64,000 bases of DNA, taken from Massilia timonae CCUG 45783 (GTDB lineage: Bacteria > Pseudomonadota > Gammaproteobacteria > Burkholderiales > Burkholderiaceae_D). Position numbers and translations under genes: made by a program. The stretch spans positions 150,208-214,207 of the forward strand of contig NZ_JH992925.1 of the NCBI RefSeq assembly GCF_000315425.1, read 5' to 3'. Positions 25,103 through 34,826 of this stretch are shown piece by piece. A model generated the notes under the pieces. It saw only the letters and a list, made by a program, of their open reading frames with translations, ran no database searches and was not told the DNA's origin. How positions within the stretch are numbered: position 1 is the first letter of the stretch; each line of letters starts with the position of its first letter.

Positions 25103-26137
25103 ATGCGCATGAAGCACTTCTTCGTCTCGATCGCCCTGGCCGCAACGGCATTCTCCGCCAGCGCCCAGAACGCCAACATCACCGGCGCCGGCGCGACCTT
25201 CCCATACCCGATCTATGCCAAGTGGGCCGAGCTGTACAAGGCGGCTTCCGGCGTCGGTCTGAACTACCAGTCGGTTGGTTCGGGCGCCGGCATCAAGCAG
25301 ATCAAGGCCAAGACCGTCGACTTCGGCGCATCCGACATGCCGCTGGCGGCGAACGAGCTGAACGCCGCGGGCCTGTTCCAGTTCCCGGCCGTGATGGGCG
25401 GCGTGGTGCCGATCGTGAACCTGGACGGCATCGCCCCGGGCCAGCTGAAGCTGAGCGGCGCCGTCATCGCCGACATCTACATGGGCAAGATCACCAAGTG
25501 GAACGCGCCGCAGATCGCCGCGCTGAACCCGGGCGTCAAGCTGCCCGCCAACGACATCACCGTGGTGCGCCGCGCCGACAGCTCGGGCACCTCGTTCCTG
25601 TGGACCGACTACCTGAGCAAGGTCAGCCCGGCCTGGAAATCGACCATCGGCGCCGGCACCACCGTCAAGTGGGCGGTTGGTGTGGGCGGCAAGGGCAACG
25701 AGGGCGTGGCCGCCAACGTGCAGCGCATCAAGGGCGGCATCGGCTACGTCGAGTGGGCCTACGCCAAGAAGAACAAGATGGCGCACACCCAGCTGCAGGG
25801 CGCGGACGGCGCCTGGCTGCAACCGTCGGACGACGCCTTCAAGGCCGCCGCCGCCGGCGCCAACTGGAAAGGCACCCCGGGCTTCGCGGTGATCCTGACC
25901 AACCAGGCCGGCAAGGGCGCCTGGCCGGTCACTGGCGCCTCGTACATCCTGGTGCACAAGAACCAGCCGGCCGCCAAGGGCCAGCAAGTGTTGAAGTTCT
26001 TCGACTGGGCCTACAAGAACGGCGCCCCGTCGGCCGCCGAACTGGACTACGTGCCGATGCCGGCCGAAGTCACCAAGCTGGTGCAGGACGCCTGGCGCGC
26101 CAACCTGAAGGACACCACCGGCAAGGCGCTCTGGTAA
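25103..26137 (+). CDS. pstS: Phosphate ABC transporter binding protein PstS
   Basis: A 344-residue periplasmic phosphate-binding protein with a signal peptide (MRMKHFFVSIALAATAFSASA, cleavage near residue 21). Binding-loop blocks GAGATFPYPIYAKW, VGSGAGIKQI, FGASDMPL and RRADSSGTSFLWTDYL are intact. First gene of the high-affinity phosphate uptake operon and, with two Pho boxes in front, presumably the most strongly induced under phosphate starvation. Confidence 0.96.
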   Translation: MRMKHFFVSIALAATAFSASAQNANITGAGATFPYPIYAKWAELYKAASGVGLNYQSVGSGAGIKQIKAKTVDFGASDMPLAANELNAAGLFQFPAVMGGVVPIVNLDGIAPGQLKLSGAVIADIYMGKITKWNAPQIAALNPGVKLPANDITVVRRADSSGTSFLWTDYLSKVSPAWKSTIGAGTTVKWAVGVGGKGNEGVAANVQRIKGGIGYVEWAYAKKNKMAHTQLQGADGAWLQPSDDAFKAAAAGANWKGTPGFAVILTNQAGKGAWPVTGASYILVHKNQPAAKGQQVLKFFDWAYKNGAPSAAELDYVPMPAEVTKLVQDAWRANLKDTTGKALW

Positions 26138-26223
26138 TCCGCATTGCTTGAAACAAGGTGGGCTGGCGCGTTCCAGCCCTTCCGTTTGCCAGCAATATTG
26201 ACAAAAAAGCTATTAACGACGAT

Positions 26224-27249
26224 ATGAGCGCCCACCCATCCGCGACCATGAACGAGCTGCCCGAGAAAGCAGCGGCCGAAGCCGACGCCCTCCAGCATGC
26301 TGCGCTGCGCAGCACCATGCGCAACCAGCGCATGCAGGACTTCTTCTTCCACAAGATCACCTGGCTGTTCGCCGCTTCGGTACTGGCGGTACTGATCGGC
26401 ATCATCATCTCGCTGGCCATCGGCGCGGCGCCGGCCTTCAAGGAATTCGGCCTCGGCTTCATCACCCGGGTGGAGTGGGATCCGGTCAACGACCAGTACG
26501 GCGCCATGATCGCGATCTGGGGCACGCTGGCCACCTCGATCATCGCGCTGGCGGTGGCATTCCCGATCAGCTTCGGCATCGCCCTGTTCCTGACCGAGAT
26601 CTGCCCGGCCTGGCTGCGCCGCCCGCTGGGCACGGCGGTCGAACTGCTGGCCGGCGTGCCGTCGATCATCTACGGCATGTGGGGCCTGTTCGTGTTCGCG
26701 CCGCTGTTCGCCGAGTACGTCCAGCCCGCCCTCAAGGAAACCATCGGCCAGCTGCCGGTGATCGGCGTGATCTTCCAGGGCCCGACGATGGGCATCGGCA
26801 TCATGACCGCCGGCCTGATCCTGGCAATCATGATCATCCCGTTCATCGCCTCGGTGATGCGCGACGTGTTCGAGATCGTGCCGACCGTGCTGAAGGAATC
26901 GGCATACGGCCTGGGCTGCACCAAGTGGGAAGTGGTGCGCAAGGTGGTGCTGCCTTACACCCGCACCGGCGTGGTGGGCGGCGTGATGCTGGGCCTGGGC
27001 CGCGCGCTGGGCGAGACGATGGCCGTCACCTTCGTGATCGGCAATGCGCACTCGCTGTCGGCATCGCTGTTCTCGCCCGGTAACTCGATTTCGTCGACCC
27101 TGGCGAATGAATTCGCCGAAGCGGCCACGGCGCTGCACTCGTCGTCGCTGTTCGCCCTGGCCCTGATCCTGTTCGGCATCACCTTCGTCGTGCTGTCGGC
27201 GGCAAAACTGATGTTGCTCGGTATGTCCCGTAGCGAAGGCACCAAATAA
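26224..27249 (+). CDS. pstC: Phosphate ABC transporter permease PstC
   Basis: A 341-residue inner membrane permease. A cytoplasmic N-terminus of about 45 residues precedes six membrane segments; the EAA-type loop (VPTVLKESAYGLGCTKWEVV) that docks on PstB is present, as is ELLAGVPSIIYGMWGLF. Start at MSAHPSATM; MNELPEK ten codons on is an alternative. The gap of 86 bp after pstS could carry a processing or attenuating structure, but none was identified. Confidence 0.95.
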   Translation: MSAHPSATMNELPEKAAAEADALQHAALRSTMRNQRMQDFFFHKITWLFAASVLAVLIGIIISLAIGAAPAFKEFGLGFITRVEWDPVNDQYGAMIAIWGTLATSIIALAVAFPISFGIALFLTEICPAWLRRPLGTAVELLAGVPSIIYGMWGLFVFAPLFAEYVQPALKETIGQLPVIGVIFQGPTMGIGIMTAGLILAIMIIPFIASVMRDVFEIVPTVLKESAYGLGCTKWEVVRKVVLPYTRTGVVGGVMLGLGRALGETMAVTFVIGNAHSLSASLFSPGNSISSTLANEFAEAATALHSSSLFALALILFGITFVVLSAAKLMLLGMSRSEGTK

Positions 27250-27250
27250 T

Positions 27251-28111
27251 ATGAATACCGCGATCAAGAACCCCGTCTACCGCAAGCGCCTGCTGGCGCA
27301 CCGCATCGGCATCACGCTGTCGGTGTGCGCCATGGGCATCGGCCTGGCCTTCCTGGCCTGGATCCTGTTCACCCTGCTGTACAACGGCTTCGGCGGCCTG
27401 AGCGCCACCCTGTTCACGGCCGATACCCCGGCCCCGGGCACCCCCGGCGGCGGCTTGCGCAACGCCATCGTCGGCAGCGTGATGATGGTCGGCCTGTCGG
27501 CCCTGGTGAGCACCCCGATCGGCATCCTGGCCGGTATCTACCTGGCAGAGTACGGCGAGAACAACAAGTTCGCGCAGATCACCCGCTTCGTGACCGACAT
27601 CATGCTGTCGGCCCCGTCGATCGTGATCGGCCTGTTCGTCTACGCCCTGTACGTCGCCAATGTGCAGCACTTCTCGGGCTATGCCGGCTCGATCGCGCTG
27701 TCGCTGATCGCGATTCCGGTGGTCGTGCGCACCACCGACAATATGCTGCGCCTGGTGCCGGCCAGCCTGCTGGAAGCCGCCTACGCCCTCGGCGCGCCGC
27801 ACTGGAAGGTGGCGATCACGGTGCGCCTGCGCGCCGTGAAGGCCGGCGTCGTGACCGGCGTGCTGCTGGCGATTGCCCGCGTCACCGGCGAAACCGCGCC
27901 GCTGCTGTTCACCGCCCTGAACAACCAGTTCTTCAGCGCCGACATGAACGCGCCGCTGGCCAACCTGCCGGTCGTGATCTACACCTATGCCATGAGCCCG
28001 TATGACGACTGGCGCTCGCTGGCCTGGGCCGGCGCACTGCTGGTGACTGCTACCGTGCTGTTGCTGAACATCCTGTCGCGGACCCTGTTCAGCCAAAAAA
28101 CTCCGCGTTAA
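27251..28111 (+). CDS. pstA: Phosphate ABC transporter permease PstA
   Basis: A 286-residue permease with six hydrophobic segments and the docking loop LLEAAYALGAPHWKVAITV. PSIVIGLFVYALYV and ARVTGETAPLLFTA are PstA landmarks. It begins one base after the pstC stop, so the two permease subunits are made together. Confidence 0.95.
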   Translation: MNTAIKNPVYRKRLLAHRIGITLSVCAMGIGLAFLAWILFTLLYNGFGGLSATLFTADTPAPGTPGGGLRNAIVGSVMMVGLSALVSTPIGILAGIYLAEYGENNKFAQITRFVTDIMLSAPSIVIGLFVYALYVANVQHFSGYAGSIALSLIAIPVVVRTTDNMLRLVPASLLEAAYALGAPHWKVAITVRLRAVKAGVVTGVLLAIARVTGETAPLLFTALNNQFFSADMNAPLANLPVVIYTYAMSPYDDWRSLAWAGALLVTATVLLLNILSRTLFSQKTPR

Positions 28112-28134
28112 TCGACCTGATAAAAGACAAAGTG

Positions 28135-28935
28135 ATGAACCAAGCCATGCTCAATACGACTCCGACCCCGGCCGCTGCAAAAGCCAAGACGATCGAAATC
28201 GAAGGCCTGAACTTTTTTTACGGTAAGACGCAGAGCCTCAAGGATGTCTCGCTCGACATCCACGCCAAGCAGGTGACGGCCTTCATCGGCCCGTCGGGCT
28301 GCGGCAAGTCGACCCTGCTGCGCACCCTGAACCGCATGTACGACCTGTACCCCGGCCAGCGCGCCGAGGGCTCGATCATGTACCGCGGCCGCAATATCCT
28401 GGAGCCAGGTGTCGACGTCAACATGCTGCGCGCCAAGGTCGGCATGGTGTTCCAGAAGCCGACGCCGTTCCCGATGTCGATCTACGACAACATCGCCTTC
28501 GGCGTGCGCCTGTACGAAAACCTGTCGAAGGGCGAGATGGACGAGCGCGTGGAGTGGGCGCTGAAAAAGGCGGCGCTGTGGGAAGAAGCCAAGGACAAAT
28601 TGAACAAGAGCGGACTGTCGCTGTCGGGCGGCCAGCAGCAGCGCCTGTGCATCGCGCGCGGCGTGGCGGTCAAGCCGGACGTGCTGCTGCTCGACGAACC
28701 GACCTCGGCGCTGGACCCGATCTCGACCGCCAAGATCGAGGAACTGATCAGCGAGCTGAAGCAGGATTACACGATCACCATCGTGACCCATAATATGCAA
28801 CAAGCCGCGCGTTGCTCGGATTACACTGCCTATATGTATCTTGGCGAGCTGGTCGAATTCGGCGAGACCGACCAGATCTTCATGAATCCGGCGCGCAAGG
28901 AAACGCAAGACTATATTACCGGCCGCTTCGGCTGA
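28135..28935 (+). CDS. pstB: Phosphate ABC transporter ATPase PstB
   Basis: A 266-residue ABC ATPase. Walker A GPSGCGKST, the PstB-specific MVFQKPTPFPMSIYDN Q-loop, the signature LSGGQQQR, Walker B VLLLDEPTSALDP and the switch histidine in VTHNMQQAAR are all present. ATG at 28135 is preferred over the GTG immediately before it. The roughly 18-residue N-terminal extension is typical of this family in Burkholderiales. Confidence 0.96.
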   Translation: MNQAMLNTTPTPAAAKAKTIEIEGLNFFYGKTQSLKDVSLDIHAKQVTAFIGPSGCGKSTLLRTLNRMYDLYPGQRAEGSIMYRGRNILEPGVDVNMLRAKVGMVFQKPTPFPMSIYDNIAFGVRLYENLSKGEMDERVEWALKKAALWEEAKDKLNKSGLSLSGGQQQRLCIARGVAVKPDVLLLDEPTSALDPISTAKIEELISELKQDYTITIVTHNMQQAARCSDYTAYMYLGELVEFGETDQIFMNPARKETQDYITGRFG

Positions 28936-28999
28936 TCCTACCCGGTTGTTCATTTTGCCGGCCAGGGCCGGCTTCACAAGAATATTTGACGGAGAAGTT

Positions 29000-29701
29000 A
29001 TGACAGGCGAGCATTCATCCAAGCAGTACGACCAGGAACTCGAGGGCATCCGTTCCCAGGTCTTGCTGATGGGCGGCATGGTGGAAACCCAGTTCGAGGA
29101 CGCGCTCGAGTGCTTCCGCATCGGCGACATCCCGCGCGCCGAGCGCGTGATGGCCGAAGACCAGGCCGTCAACCAGCTCGAAGTCTCGCTCGACGACGCC
29201 TGCAGCCACCTGATCGTCAAGCGCCAGCCGACCGCCAACGACCTGCGCACCGTGATGGCCACCATCAAGGTCATCACCGACCTGGAGCGCATCGGCGACG
29301 AGGCGACCAAGATCGCGCGCACCGCCAAGAGCCTGCACGAGCGCGGCACGGCCGGCTTCGCCCACTACGACATGATCCGCACCATCGCCAAGGCGACCTC
29401 GGAGCTGCTGCACGATTCGCTGGACGCGTTCGCGCGCCTGGACGGCAAGCAGGCCTTGCAGATCATCGCCGGCGACGAGGTGGTCGACCACGAGTTCCGC
29501 ACCATCCTGCGTACCATGGTCACCTACATGATGGAAGACCCGCGCACGATCTCGTCGGCGCTGGATACGCTGTGGGTGGCGAAGGCGATCGAGCGCATCG
29601 GCGACCACGCCAAGAACATCGCGGAATACGTGATCTACGTGGTCGAAGGCCGCGACATCCGCCACAGCAAGGTGATCCTCGACGACCAGTCGGCGGCCTG
29701 A
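29000..29701 (+). CDS. phoU: Phosphate signalling protein PhoU
   Basis: A 233-residue two-bundle PhoU protein. Both metal-binding repeats are visible: TDLERIGDEATKIA in the first half and KAIERIGDHAKNIAEYVIY in the second. PhoU links the PstSCAB transporter to PhoR, keeping the kinase inhibitory when phosphate is plentiful. The ATG has a GGAGAAG ribosome site directly upstream. Confidence 0.95.
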   Translation: MTGEHSSKQYDQELEGIRSQVLLMGGMVETQFEDALECFRIGDIPRAERVMAEDQAVNQLEVSLDDACSHLIVKRQPTANDLRTVMATIKVITDLERIGDEATKIARTAKSLHERGTAGFAHYDMIRTIAKATSELLHDSLDAFARLDGKQALQIIAGDEVVDHEFRTILRTMVTYMMEDPRTISSALDTLWVAKAIERIGDHAKNIAEYVIYVVEGRDIRHSKVILDDQSAA

Positions 29702-29703
29702 GC

Positions 29704-30390
29704 ATGGCGGACAATACCTCCGTCCTGGTGGTCGAAGACGAGCCGGCGATCGTCGAACTGGTGACCTATTCGCTGCGCGAGGCAGGGTGGGACATTCGCA
29801 CCGCCGACACCACCGCCGGCGCCTGGGAAAGCATCAGCCGGGGCAAGCCCGACCTGCTGCTGCTGGACTGGATGCTGCCCGACCAGAGCGGCCTGCGTTT
29901 GCTCTCGCGCCTGCGCGCCGACCGCGACTTCCAGGACCTGCCGGTGATCATGCTGACGGCAAAAAGCATGGAAGAGGACAAGCTGGCGGGCCTGAACAAC
30001 GGCGCCGACGACTACATCACCAAGCCGTTCTCGCCGCGCGAACTGCTGGCGCGCTCGCGCGCGCTGCTGCGCCGCAAAAGCCCGCACCTGGCCGAGGCGC
30101 CGCTGCGCGCCGGCGCGGTGACGCTCGATCCGAACAGCTGCACGGTGACGGTCGAGGGCCAGCAGATCGACATCGGCAACGCGGAGTACAAGCTCCTGAA
30201 GTACCTGATGGCGCATCGGGAGCGGGTGTTTTCGCGCGCCCAGCTGCTCGACAAGGTGTGGGGCGACCACGCGGTGATCGAGGAGCGCACGGTCGACGTG
30301 CACGTGCTGCGCCTGAGGAAGGCATTGAAAAGCGCCGATGGCTTGATCCGCACCGTGCGCAGCGTCGGCTACATGCTGTCCGAGAAATAA
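29704..30390 (+). CDS. phoB: Phosphate response regulator PhoB
   Basis: A 228-residue OmpR-type regulator. The receiver has the acidic pocket ED (11-12), the phospho-acceptor D55 in LLLLDWMLPD, T in MLTAKS and K in DYITKPF. The C-terminal winged helix includes RAQLLDKVWGDHAVIEERTV and RTVRSVGYML. It starts 2 bases after the phoU stop. It should bind the tandem Pho boxes at 24988-25034, making the operon autoregulated. Confidence 0.96.
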   Translation: MADNTSVLVVEDEPAIVELVTYSLREAGWDIRTADTTAGAWESISRGKPDLLLLDWMLPDQSGLRLLSRLRADRDFQDLPVIMLTAKSMEEDKLAGLNNGADDYITKPFSPRELLARSRALLRRKSPHLAEAPLRAGAVTLDPNSCTVTVEGQQIDIGNAEYKLLKYLMAHRERVFSRAQLLDKVWGDHAVIEERTVDVHVLRLRKALKSADGLIRTVRSVGYMLSEK

Positions 30391-30409
30391 CGCGGTGTCG
30401 AAGGACGCG

Positions 30410-31702
30410 ATGAATCCCAAGCTGCTGTTCTGGGTGCCGGCGCTGCTGCGCACGGGCCTGTTGTTCGCCGTGGCCGGCCTGGTGTGGTGGTGGTTCGGCC
30501 CCATAGCCGGGCTGTCGCTGGCGCTGGCCGGCATGGCGGTCGCCGTGTTCACGCAACTGTCTTACCTGTACAAGCTGGGCGAGTGGCTCGACGAGCCGCA
30601 CAGCACGCGCCTGCCGGATGGCTGGGGCGCCTGGACCGATGCCTTCGCCCGCCTGTATCGCCTGCGGCGCGACGACGAGCGCCATCAGGCCGAACTGACC
30701 GAGTGGCTGGCGCGCTTTCGCCAGGCGATGCACCTGCTGCCGGAAGGCGTGGCCATCATGGACGACGTGCTGTTCCTGGAGTGGTGCAACCCGGCGGTCG
30801 AGAAGCACCTGGGCCTGACGATGGAGCGCGACAAGGGGCTGCGCGTGACCAACCTGGTGCGCCATCCGGACTTCATCGACTATATCGTGCTGGGCCGCTA
30901 TGAGCAGCCGCTGACGCTGTCGTTCCGTGGCCGCAAGCTGGAATGCCGCATCATCCCGTTCGAGAACCGGCGCCAGATCCTGGTGACGCACGACGCCACC
31001 GACACCGAGCGCATCGAGGCGATGCGGCGCGACTTCATCGCCAACGCCTCGCACGAGCTGCGCACGCCGCTGACGGTGATCGTGGGCTTCCTCGAGATCG
31101 CGCTGTCCGATCCGGGCATCGACGTCGCCACGCGGATGGCGCACCTGAACCTGATGACGGAGCAGGCGCACCGCATGCAGCGCCTGATCCAGGACATGCT
31201 GACCTTGTCGCGGCTGGAATCGGACGAGTATCCGATGAAGCGCGAGCGGGTGGACGTGCGCACGATGATCGACTCGATCGCCCTGGAGGCGCGCGCGCTG
31301 TCGGGCGGTCGGCACCAGATCGAGGTGTCGGTCGACGGCCCGGACGTGATGGGCAGCATGGAAGAACTGCGCAGCGCCTTCGCCAACCTGGCCTCGAACG
31401 CGGTGCGCTACTCGCCAAACGGCGGCACGATCCGCCTGGCCTGGACCCGCGGCGCCGACGCTTTATCGTTTGCGGTAACCGACTGCGGCATCGGCATCGA
31501 CCCCGAACACATCCCGCGCCTGACCGAGCGTTTCTACCGCGTCGACAAGAGCCGTTCGCGCGAGACGCAGGGCACTGGCCTCGGTCTGGCGATCGTCAAG
31601 CACGTCCTGCTGCGCCATGGCGGCAAGCTGACGATCACCTCGCAACCGGGCAAGGGCAGCACTTTCTCCGCCTCGCTCCCCAACACCTCGCTGCCCGCCT
31701 GA
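30410..31702 (+). CDS. phoR: Phosphate sensor kinase PhoR
   Basis: A 430-residue histidine kinase. Two membrane segments (about 10-30 and 33-52) with almost no periplasmic loop, a PAS domain (about 100-195), the phospho-acceptor H215 in NASHELRTPLT, and the ATP domain with NAVRYSPNGG, DCGIGIDPEHIPRLTERFYR and GTGLGLAIVKH. The lack of a sensory loop agrees with control through PhoU and PstSCAB rather than by direct ligand. ATG 30410, after AAGGA, is preferred over GTG 30395. Confidence 0.95.
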   Translation: MNPKLLFWVPALLRTGLLFAVAGLVWWWFGPIAGLSLALAGMAVAVFTQLSYLYKLGEWLDEPHSTRLPDGWGAWTDAFARLYRLRRDDERHQAELTEWLARFRQAMHLLPEGVAIMDDVLFLEWCNPAVEKHLGLTMERDKGLRVTNLVRHPDFIDYIVLGRYEQPLTLSFRGRKLECRIIPFENRRQILVTHDATDTERIEAMRRDFIANASHELRTPLTVIVGFLEIALSDPGIDVATRMAHLNLMTEQAHRMQRLIQDMLTLSRLESDEYPMKRERVDVRTMIDSIALEARALSGGRHQIEVSVDGPDVMGSMEELRSAFANLASNAVRYSPNGGTIRLAWTRGADALSFAVTDCGIGIDPEHIPRLTERFYRVDKSRSRETQGTGLGLAIVKHVLLRHGGKLTITSQPGKGSTFSASLPNTSLPA

Positions 31703-31704
31703 CC

Positions 31705-32055
31705 CTAATTGCGCAGGAGGAGTGCGGCGGCCAGCAGGGCGGCGGGAATGCCGATCCAGGCGCCCTGCATTACCCGGCGCGGGTGGTATTGCAGGAGCAG
31801 GGTGACGGTCCAGGCGGCGAGCGACAGGATGCCGCACCACAGCACCGGGCCGATGTGCCAGCCGCTGGCGCCGATGCAGGCCATGAACGACAGCAGCAGG
31901 CCGATCCAGCCCAGGGTGCGCAGGCGCAGGCGGGTGGCGCGAGAGGCTTCCTTGCCGCGGCCGTGGATGTCGGCGTAGTGGCGGTCCATCGTGATGCTGG
32001 TCGCGGCGAAGCCGCTGAAGGCGAGGGCGGCGCCGCTCAGGATCAATGCGTTCAT
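31705..32055 (-). CDS. DUF3325 membrane protein of iron operon
   Basis: A 116-residue protein with four hydrophobic helices, matching DUF3325. The block FAATSITMDRHY near the N-terminus and a RRVMQGAWIGIPAALL segment near the end are typical. It is the last gene of the leftward iron operon; its ATG overlaps the PepSY gene stop (ATGA). Proteins of this family occur almost only beside PepSY/TonB-receptor clusters, which implies a role in ferric-siderophore handling at the inner membrane. Convergent with phoR, 2 bp between stops. Confidence 0.8.
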   Translation of the reverse strand: MNALILSGAALAFSGFAATSITMDRHYADIHGRGKEASRATRLRLRTLGWIGLLLSFMACIGASGWHIGPVLWCGILSLAAWTVTLLLQYHPRRVMQGAWIGIPAALLAAALLLRN

Positions 32056-33686
32056 GCGATCTCCAGTGGCGTCGGTTGCGCCGGGTTGGCCGGCTGCCGG
32101 GCAGCAGCCTGCTTCTTCGTCTTGCGGCCCAGCCACCAGGCGGCCCAGCCGAGCAGCAGGCCAAGCAGCAGCACCACGATGTCGAACCCGGCCACCGCGC
32201 GCAGGGCCGGACCGCCGAACAGGGTCACCCCCAGGTGGGTATCGGTCGTGAGCGCATTCAGCACCGGGATCCCGGCCAGCAGCACGGCGCCCAGCGTCAG
32301 CTGGAAGCGCCACATGGCGCGCGTCGGACGGATCTGCGCCAGCAGCGCGGCCAGGCCCCAGGCGATGAAGAAGCAGTTGGCCTCGAGGTTCGTGCGCTGC
32401 GCGATCTCGACCGGCAGCAGGCGGTTGGCCCAGAAGTAGACGGCGAAGGCGATCGGCAGGCCGGCGATGGCGCCGATGTTCAGGGCGTCGACCAGGCGCA
32501 CCCCGAAGCCGACCCGGCCGCCCTTGGCCAGCACCTTGGCGTACTTCTGGCGCTCCTTCACGCCCCACAGCAAGGCGCCGGTGGCGACCATCGCGGTGCC
32601 GGCCAGCCCGCACACGAAGAACAGCGCGCGCAGCAGCGGGTCGGCGAAGTGGGCCACGTGCAGGCCATAGATCGCGGCGCGCGTGTCCAGCGTGGTGCTC
32701 ATCGGCGCGGTCTCGGTCAGCAGCGCGCCGCTCACGCCGTCGAAGGTCATGGTCGGTTCGATGTTCGACAACTGCTGGCCCGAAGGGCGATGCAGCGCGA
32801 CCCGGGCGTTGGCGTCGTTCGGATTGCTCACCACGATCCGCGTCGGCGCCTGGCCCCAGGCGCGCTCGGCCTGCAGCAGCATCGGCGCGATGTCGGCCAG
32901 CGGCGCGAACTCCTTCGCCGGCTTCACCCGTTCGGCGTTCGGGAACACGTCCGCGAACATGGCGCTCTGCTCGGCGCCGTACAGCGCCTTGGTGGGCGAG
33001 GGCATGTACATGAACATCAGCGTGACCAGGCCGGTGTACGTGATCATCAGGTGGAACGGCAGCGCCAGCACCGCGGTGGCGTTGTGCGCGTCCAGCCACG
33101 AGCGCTGGCCTTTCTTGGGACGGAAGGTGAAGAAGTCCTTGAAGATGCGTTTATGGGTGATCACGCCGCTGACGATCGCCACCAGCATGAACATGGCGGC
33201 GACGCCGACGATCCAGCGGCCCCAGATGGCGGACATGTAGTACAGGTCGAAGTGCAGGCGGTACAGGAACTCGCCGCCGCGGGTGTCGCGCGGCGCCGCG
33301 GTGTTCTCGCCGGTCATCGGATCGAGCGTGAAGTTCTGGGTGCGGAACGCCGCGCGCCGCTCCTCGCGCGTCATGCCTTTTTTGGGCGGGTTGGTCCAGC
33401 TGGCATAGATCAGCGGATTGCGCTCGTGCGGCAGGTCGAGGAACCAGGCATTCGCCTTCGGCGCGCGCTGCTGCAGCTCGCGCACCGCGAGCGTGGCCGA
33501 TTCGGCCGGCGTCACCCGCGAGGGCGCATCGGCCGCCTTGTGCAGCTCGGGCTTCATCCAGAACGTGATCTCGTGCTTGTAATAGGCCGCGGTGCCGCCC
33601 ATGAACACCAGCAGCAGCAGCCAGCACACCAACAGGCCCGACCAGGTGTGCACCCAGGCCATCGATTGGCGCAAGCCTTCTTTCAT
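32052..33686 (-). CDS. PepSY-domain inner membrane protein, putative ferric-siderophore reductase
   Basis: A 544-residue membrane protein. The N-terminal MAWVHTWSGLLVCWLLLLVFMGG helix has the His-Trp signature of PepSY-associated proteins; the periplasmic part holds a YRLHFDLYYM block, and further membrane helices carry His residues (AHNATAVLALPFHLMITYTG, YGLHVAHFADPLLRALFF) suitable for haem ligation. Related proteins (for example FpvG of Pseudomonas) help reduce and release iron from siderophores in the periplasm. The start is MKEGLRQ, overlapping the upstream gene's stop. Confidence 0.85.
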   Translation of the reverse strand: MKEGLRQSMAWVHTWSGLLVCWLLLLVFMGGTAAYYKHEITFWMKPELHKAADAPSRVTPAESATLAVRELQQRAPKANAWFLDLPHERNPLIYASWTNPPKKGMTREERRAAFRTQNFTLDPMTGENTAAPRDTRGGEFLYRLHFDLYYMSAIWGRWIVGVAAMFMLVAIVSGVITHKRIFKDFFTFRPKKGQRSWLDAHNATAVLALPFHLMITYTGLVTLMFMYMPSPTKALYGAEQSAMFADVFPNAERVKPAKEFAPLADIAPMLLQAERAWGQAPTRIVVSNPNDANARVALHRPSGQQLSNIEPTMTFDGVSGALLTETAPMSTTLDTRAAIYGLHVAHFADPLLRALFFVCGLAGTAMVATGALLWGVKERQKYAKVLAKGGRVGFGVRLVDALNIGAIAGLPIAFAVYFWANRLLPVEIAQRTNLEANCFFIAWGLAALLAQIRPTRAMWRFQLTLGAVLLAGIPVLNALTTDTHLGVTLFGGPALRAVAGFDIVVLLLGLLLGWAAWWLGRKTKKQAAARQPANPAQPTPLEIA

Positions 33687-33970
33687 GACGCCCTCCCGGC
33701 AATCCACAACACAGCGCCCAATACGCTGCTGGTCGCGACCACCCCGACCCAGGCGCGCAGCGCGCTGCCGGTGGCGAACACCCACAGGATCACGCAGGTA
33801 TAGACCACGAAGGAGAGCAGGGTGGCGAGGGTGACGGCGTCGGCGCGCGGCAGCGGCAGCGCGATGGCGATCAGGGCGCTGGCGATCGCGGTCAGCACAT
33901 AGCCGCCGGCGATCGCCGCGACCGCGCGCGCGGCCACGCCGCCGCGGTAGCGCCAGGTGAGGGTAGTCAT
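33683..33970 (-). CDS. DUF3649 membrane protein of iron operon
   Basis: A 95-residue protein with three hydrophobic helices and a basic N-terminus (MTTLTWRYRGGVAARAVAAI), matching DUF3649. Its stop overlaps the PepSY ATG (ATGA), so the proteins are probably made in fixed ratio and may form one complex. Function unknown beyond the iron-uptake context. Confidence 0.8.
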   Translation of the reverse strand: MTTLTWRYRGGVAARAVAAIAGGYVLTAIASALIAIALPLPRADAVTLATLLSFVVYTCVILWVFATGSALRAWVGVVATSSVLGAVLWIAGRAS

Positions 33971-34004
33971 GAGGCTCGGGCCTTTCTATGCGAATGGATG
34001 GCGA

Positions 34005-34730
34005 TCAGTGTTCCGCGCCCGGCGCCAGCGCAGGGCCCGCGGGCAGGGGCGCGATGCCTTGCGGCTGCATGACGGTCAGCGACGAGGTATGGCTGGCGCT
34101 GGCGTACTGCACGCCGGCGCGCTCACCGCCACTCTTGTCGGTATGGGCCGTCTCCAGCACATACATGCCTTTCCACGGCAGCGCGAACTTCACCGCGCCG
34201 TTGGCGTCGGCCAGCGCTTCCTTCGACCAGCCGCTGGGCACGGTGATCGCCACCTTCGCCTTCGGCAGCGGCTGGCCCTGGTAGAACACCCTGAATTCGC
34301 CGGGCGTGCCGGTCGGGACGATGTCCAGCGCCAGCTTCGGCTGCTGCGCGGCGAAGCTGGTCGCCAGGCGCGCGGCCGGGATCCAGATGTGCTGGCTGGT
34401 CTTGCTGTCGGTGGTCGTTTCCCAGCCCGGATAGGCATTGTCCTCCGCCACGATGGCGTCTCCCGCCGCCAGCGTGGCGCCTCCGACCACGTAGCCCCTG
34501 GCGGTCTTCTCGAGCCTGAGCCCGGTCTCGCCGGAAGCCTTGAGCAGCGTCGCGCGCGGCGCGACGAATTTATCGAGCAGGCCGGGCGTGGTCTCGCGCT
34601 GGTTCAGGCCGAACTCGCCGAACTGCAGCTTTACCGTCTGGCCGTCCTGCTCCAGCCAGACGTGGTGCGCCTGGGCGCCAGGTGCGATGGCGGCGAGGGC
34701 GAGGAGCGAGGAGAGCAGCAGTTTCTTCAT
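34005..34730 (-). CDS. DUF4198 periplasmic protein of iron operon
   Basis: A 241-residue exported protein. The signal peptide (MKKLLLSSLLALAAIAPGAQA) is followed immediately by HHVWLEQDG, the conserved His-containing start of mature DUF4198 proteins, which often bind metal. The remainder is beta-rich with an Ig/carboxypeptidase-regulatory-like repeat (GQPLPKAKVAITVPSGW). The ATG at 34730 has AAAGAGA about 9 bases upstream; the one at 34739 is too close to that site. First gene of the leftward operon, 35 bp before DUF3649. Confidence 0.85.
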   Translation of the reverse strand: MKKLLLSSLLALAAIAPGAQAHHVWLEQDGQTVKLQFGEFGLNQRETTPGLLDKFVAPRATLLKASGETGLRLEKTARGYVVGGATLAAGDAIVAEDNAYPGWETTTDSKTSQHIWIPAARLATSFAAQQPKLALDIVPTGTPGEFRVFYQGQPLPKAKVAITVPSGWSKEALADANGAVKFALPWKGMYVLETAHTDKSGGERAGVQYASASHTSSLTVMQPQGIAPLPAGPALAPGAEH

Positions 34731-34826
34731 GGTCGTCATTCTCTTTATAGGTTTATTTAATTCGATTGCGCCGTGCACTCTCCGAATAAAGCATGCCTCT
34801 TTTGGTAGAGCCGTCGAATATGTGCA